Assembly (NCBI GenBank): GCA_029551925.1
Contig: JAKPEO010000036.1
Location: 1 to 6,424, forward strand
Source: a bacterium
Lineage (GTDB): Bacteria; JAGOBX01
Direction of reading: 5' to 3'
Length of the DNA stretch: 6,424 nucleotides
Shown here one piece after another: positions 5,373 through 6,424 of the stretch (its first letter is position 1; each line of letters starts with the position of its first letter). The notes under the pieces were generated by a model. It worked only from the letters and a program-made list of their open reading frames with translations. It did no database searches and had not been told where the DNA came from. The position numbers and the translations under genes are program-made.

Positions 5373-5447
5373 AAATCGCACAAACCATCGCAATCGCACC
5401 ACCAACCGCAACAAATCGCACAAACCATCGCAATCGCACCACCAACC
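5373..5447. repeat. Two 35-bp direct repeats, 40-bp period
   Basis: 5373-5407 and 5413-5447 are identical, separated by GCAAC. The unit contains two CAATCGCAC-like or AAATCGCAC words and ends CACCACCAACC. The last five bases of the second copy are also the first bases of the right inverted-repeat arm (from 5443), so the hairpin stem begins inside this repeat. Confidence 0.9.
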
Positions 5448-5596
5448 AAATAGAAACAATATGAAACACAACCAACACCGAATAATATTCTTCTTAATTG
5501 TTAATTTAAGCGTTTAATAACTTGTATCAAACTCTTTTGTATAATAATTCTCTTTTAATCTAAATTTGAAGGTTTTAAAAAATAAATGCAATCGCC
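5443..5596. repeat. Right terminal inverted repeat, inner arm
   Basis: 5443-5561 is the exact reverse complement of 6306-6424 (119 bp; p pairs with 11867-p). After a mismatched stretch (5562-5572), pairing resumes with a 2-nt shift: 5573-5596 with 6273-6296, 24 bp perfect, ending in GCAATCGCC. The stem is AT-rich and unrelated to the left stem. No gene is apparent. Confidence 0.95.
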
Positions 5597-5615
5597 TTTT
5601 TTATCGTTTTGGCTC

Positions 5616-5635
5616 GGGTGGGGCGGGGCGGCGGG
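5616..5635 (+). other. G-quadruplex motif in shared terminal block
   Basis: Runs GGG (5616-5618), GGGG (5620-5623), GGGG (5625-5628) and GGG (5633-5635), with loops of 1, 1 and 4 nt. Most of it falls in the block 5617-5641 shared with the left loop (375-399, opposite strand), but the left copy lacks the fourth full run, so only the right end has the complete motif. Confidence 0.6.
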
Positions 5636-5739
5636 CTTTCTGTGGGTTCGGTGGGTGGGCGACCAATTTTGTGCGGCTTGTTTTGCCCCTGTTTTGCCTG
5701 TTTTCGGGCTATTTTTTTCTCTCTCTTTTTGCCACAATT

Positions 5740-5819
5740 TAGGTAGTGCGATTCTGCAAAGGTGCTGCATGGCCGCCGATTTTTAGGTCGTGCGTACTAC
5801 GTAGGTAGTGCTCGGCGGC
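5740..5819. repeat. Small hairpin with three TAGGTAGTGC-like repeats
   Basis: GCCGCCGA (5772-5779) pairs with TCGGCGGC (5812-5819), enclosing a 32-nt loop. TAGGTAGTGCG (5740-5750), TAGGTCGTGCG (5784-5794) and TAGGTAGTGCT (5802-5812) are direct repeats before and within it, and the loop also has the dyad CTACGTAG. The whole unit is missing from the left terminal loop. It looks like a protein-binding or nicking site presented on a hairpin, by inference. Confidence 0.7.
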
Positions 5820-5888
5820 AAATAAAAAATTCAGCCGCTCTTTTATAATGTGGGTAAAATCCTCCTTTTTTCTATTTATTTTATTTTG

Positions 5889-6168
5889 GTGGCGGCGGGT
5901 TTCGTGGCTGAAAAGAGCACCTTCGCCGCCGCAATTTGTTTCGCTTCGGAATAAAGGGCAACACCGCTCAATAAGGTTAGCGAGTCCTCCGAGATTCGCT
6001 CCGCCGTGTGTTAAAATTGTTAAATTTTTTATTTAGAACACGTCGGAGACGACTCGTCGGCCTCTTCTTTTAAAATATGCGGTGTTGCCCTTTATTCCTT
6101 CGCTTGTTTTTTTTATAGTTAGCGGCGGCTACGGTCTCAATCTTTCTGCCCCGAATCCCCGCCGCCAC
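5889..6168. repeat. Nested 280-nt palindrome inside right hairpin
   Basis: Concentric inverted pairs share an axis near 6019-6029: GTGGCGGCGGG (5889-5899) with 6158-6168; GCCGCCGC (5925-5932) with 6122-6129; GGAATAAAGGGCAACACCGC (5948-5967) with 6079-6098, 20 bp perfect; CGAGTC (5981-5986) with 6051-6056; CTCCGA (5987-5992) with 6043-6048; CGTGT (6005-6009) with 6038-6042. Internal loops separate the pairs. The left terminal loop has no counterpart. Confidence 0.85.
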
Positions 6169-6230
6169 TGCCTTGTGGTTTGGGCTTTGGGGGTTGGGTT
6201 TTTTAATTTTTTTTAATATTATTAGAATTT

Positions 6231-6250
6231 GCGGGTATGGGTTAGGGTGG
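6231..6250 (+). repeat. Telomere-like G-rich motif, right copy
   Basis: GCGGGTATGGGTTAGGGTGG on the plus strand, identical to the minus strand of 102-121 and part of a 30-bp perfect match (6228-6257 with 95-124). A second shared G-rich run, TGGGCTTTGGGGGTTGGG (6181-6198), precedes it. Both point 5' to 3' towards the right end. Confidence 0.8.
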
Positions 6251-6272
6251 TTTTTTTAATACTTAATTAGAT

Positions 6273-6424
6273 GGCGATTGCATTTATTTTTTAAAAATAT
6301 TTATAAGATTAAAAGAGAATTATTATACAAAAGAGTTTGATACAAGTTATTAAACGCTTAAATTAACAATTAAGAAGAATATTATTCGGTGTTGGTTGTG
6401 TTTCATATTGTTTCTATTTGGTTG
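6273..6424. repeat. Right terminal inverted repeat, outer arm
   Basis: Partner of 5443-5596: 119 bp perfect at the outer end (6306-6424) plus 24 bp (6273-6296) after a mismatched stretch. The arm ends exactly at the last base of the window, just as the left arm begins at the first base. Confidence 0.95.

Larger units (their letters stand above)
5101..5442. repeat. C/A-rich direct-repeat region, non-coding
   Basis: This region is built of short direct repeats and its plus strand is strikingly rich in C and A and poor in G. A perfect 49-bp repeat lies at 5147-5195 and 5272-5320 (125 apart). A 35-bp repeat lies at 5373-5407 and 5413-5447 (40 apart, running into the right inverted-repeat arm). 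GGCACGCAAGCACCAACC occurs at 5247-5264 and 5354-5371. Motifs CACCACCAACC and CAATCGCAC recur. Open frames here on both strands are low-complexity and lack ribosome binding sites, so I call no gene. Candidate roles are iterons, a packaging signal or a recombination-prone spacer. Confidence 0.7.
5597..6272. other. Loop of right terminal hairpin with nested palindromes
   Basis: This 676-nt loop holds the same blocks as the left loop in mirror order, with two extra palindromic insertions. One (5772-5819) lies between the blocks at 5712-5735 and 5830-5873; the other (5889-6168) lies between the blocks at 5844-5873 and 6181-6214. No gene is convincing: frames at 5586-5786 and 5848-6036 lie across palindromes and shared blocks, have no ribosome binding site and are not kept intact in the left copy. 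The structure recalls the internal arms of branched viral hairpin telomeres. Confidence 0.85.

Noticed and set aside
5176-5478. Long overlapping frames on both strands in the repeat region
   Set aside because: They are direct products of CACCACCAACC and CAATCGCAC repeats, with low-complexity peptides and no ribosome binding site.
5586-5786. 66-aa hydrophobic frame in the right loop
   Set aside because: It reads across GC-rich shared blocks and a palindrome. The corresponding left-loop sequence has indels that break the frame.
5848-6036. 62-aa plus-strand frame in the right loop
   Set aside because: It spans half of the nested palindrome, lacks a convincing protein pattern and is absent from the left loop.
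5443-6424. Inverted repeats as ends of an insertion sequence
   Set aside because: There is no transposase between the arms, no target-site duplication can be tested at the window edge, and the loop matches the other end of the same molecule.
1-6424. Simple circular genome closing at the window ends
   Set aside because: The first and last bases show no shared direct overlap; the ends are parts of two different inverted repeats. Circularity without an overlap cannot be excluded from sequence alone.

Overview
This window looks like a complete or nearly complete small linear virus-like genome of a bacterium. It has AT-rich coding DNA (many Lys, Asn, Ile and Phe codons, TAA stops, standard code) bounded at both ends by large GC-richer hairpins. 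Bacterial expression is supported by Shine-Dalgarno (SD) sequences (AAGGAG, GGAGG, AGAGG, each 7 nt before ATG) and by tightly packed or overlapping genes. A 15-bp element containing TATTTTTG lies upstream of both divergent operons. It fits the Bacteroidota -7 consensus TAnnTTTG, so a Bacteroidota host is possible, although the strong SD sites are less typical of that phylum.

Layout. 1-507: left inverted repeat, 89-bp perfect arms around a 329-nt loop. 508-904: mostly non-coding, with 18-bp tandem repeats, a strong G-quadruplex motif and a possible 24-aa membrane peptide. 3430-905 (minus strand): a four-gene operon encoding a basic 143-aa protein, a likely capsid protein (263 aa), a beta-rich surface or fibre-like protein (about 257 aa) and a PD-(D/E)XK nuclease (163 aa). 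3431-3843: divergent control region with iteron-like repeats, DnaA-box-like sites and the two shared promoter elements. 3844-5061 (plus strand): three small genes, the last with a possible helix-turn-helix, followed by a hairpin. 5101-5442: C/A-rich direct repeats. 5443-6424: right inverted repeat, 119-bp perfect arms around a large loop with nested palindromes.

The window starts and stops exactly at the outer edges of the two inverted repeats. The two loops share at least five sequence blocks in mirror-image order, although the stems are unrelated. Both ends also carry a GGGTTAGGG-like motif whose G-rich strand points towards the terminus. This resembles the terminal hairpins of parvovirus-type linear DNA, in what appears to be a bacterial virus. 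No HUH Rep, polymerase, terminase or protelomerase is visible.

Inferred working model: the leftward operon makes the particle, the rightward operon makes early or regulatory proteins from the shared control region, and the hairpins prime replication or protect the ends, with the nuclease a candidate for end processing. Function was assigned by reading motifs only; no database search was made.
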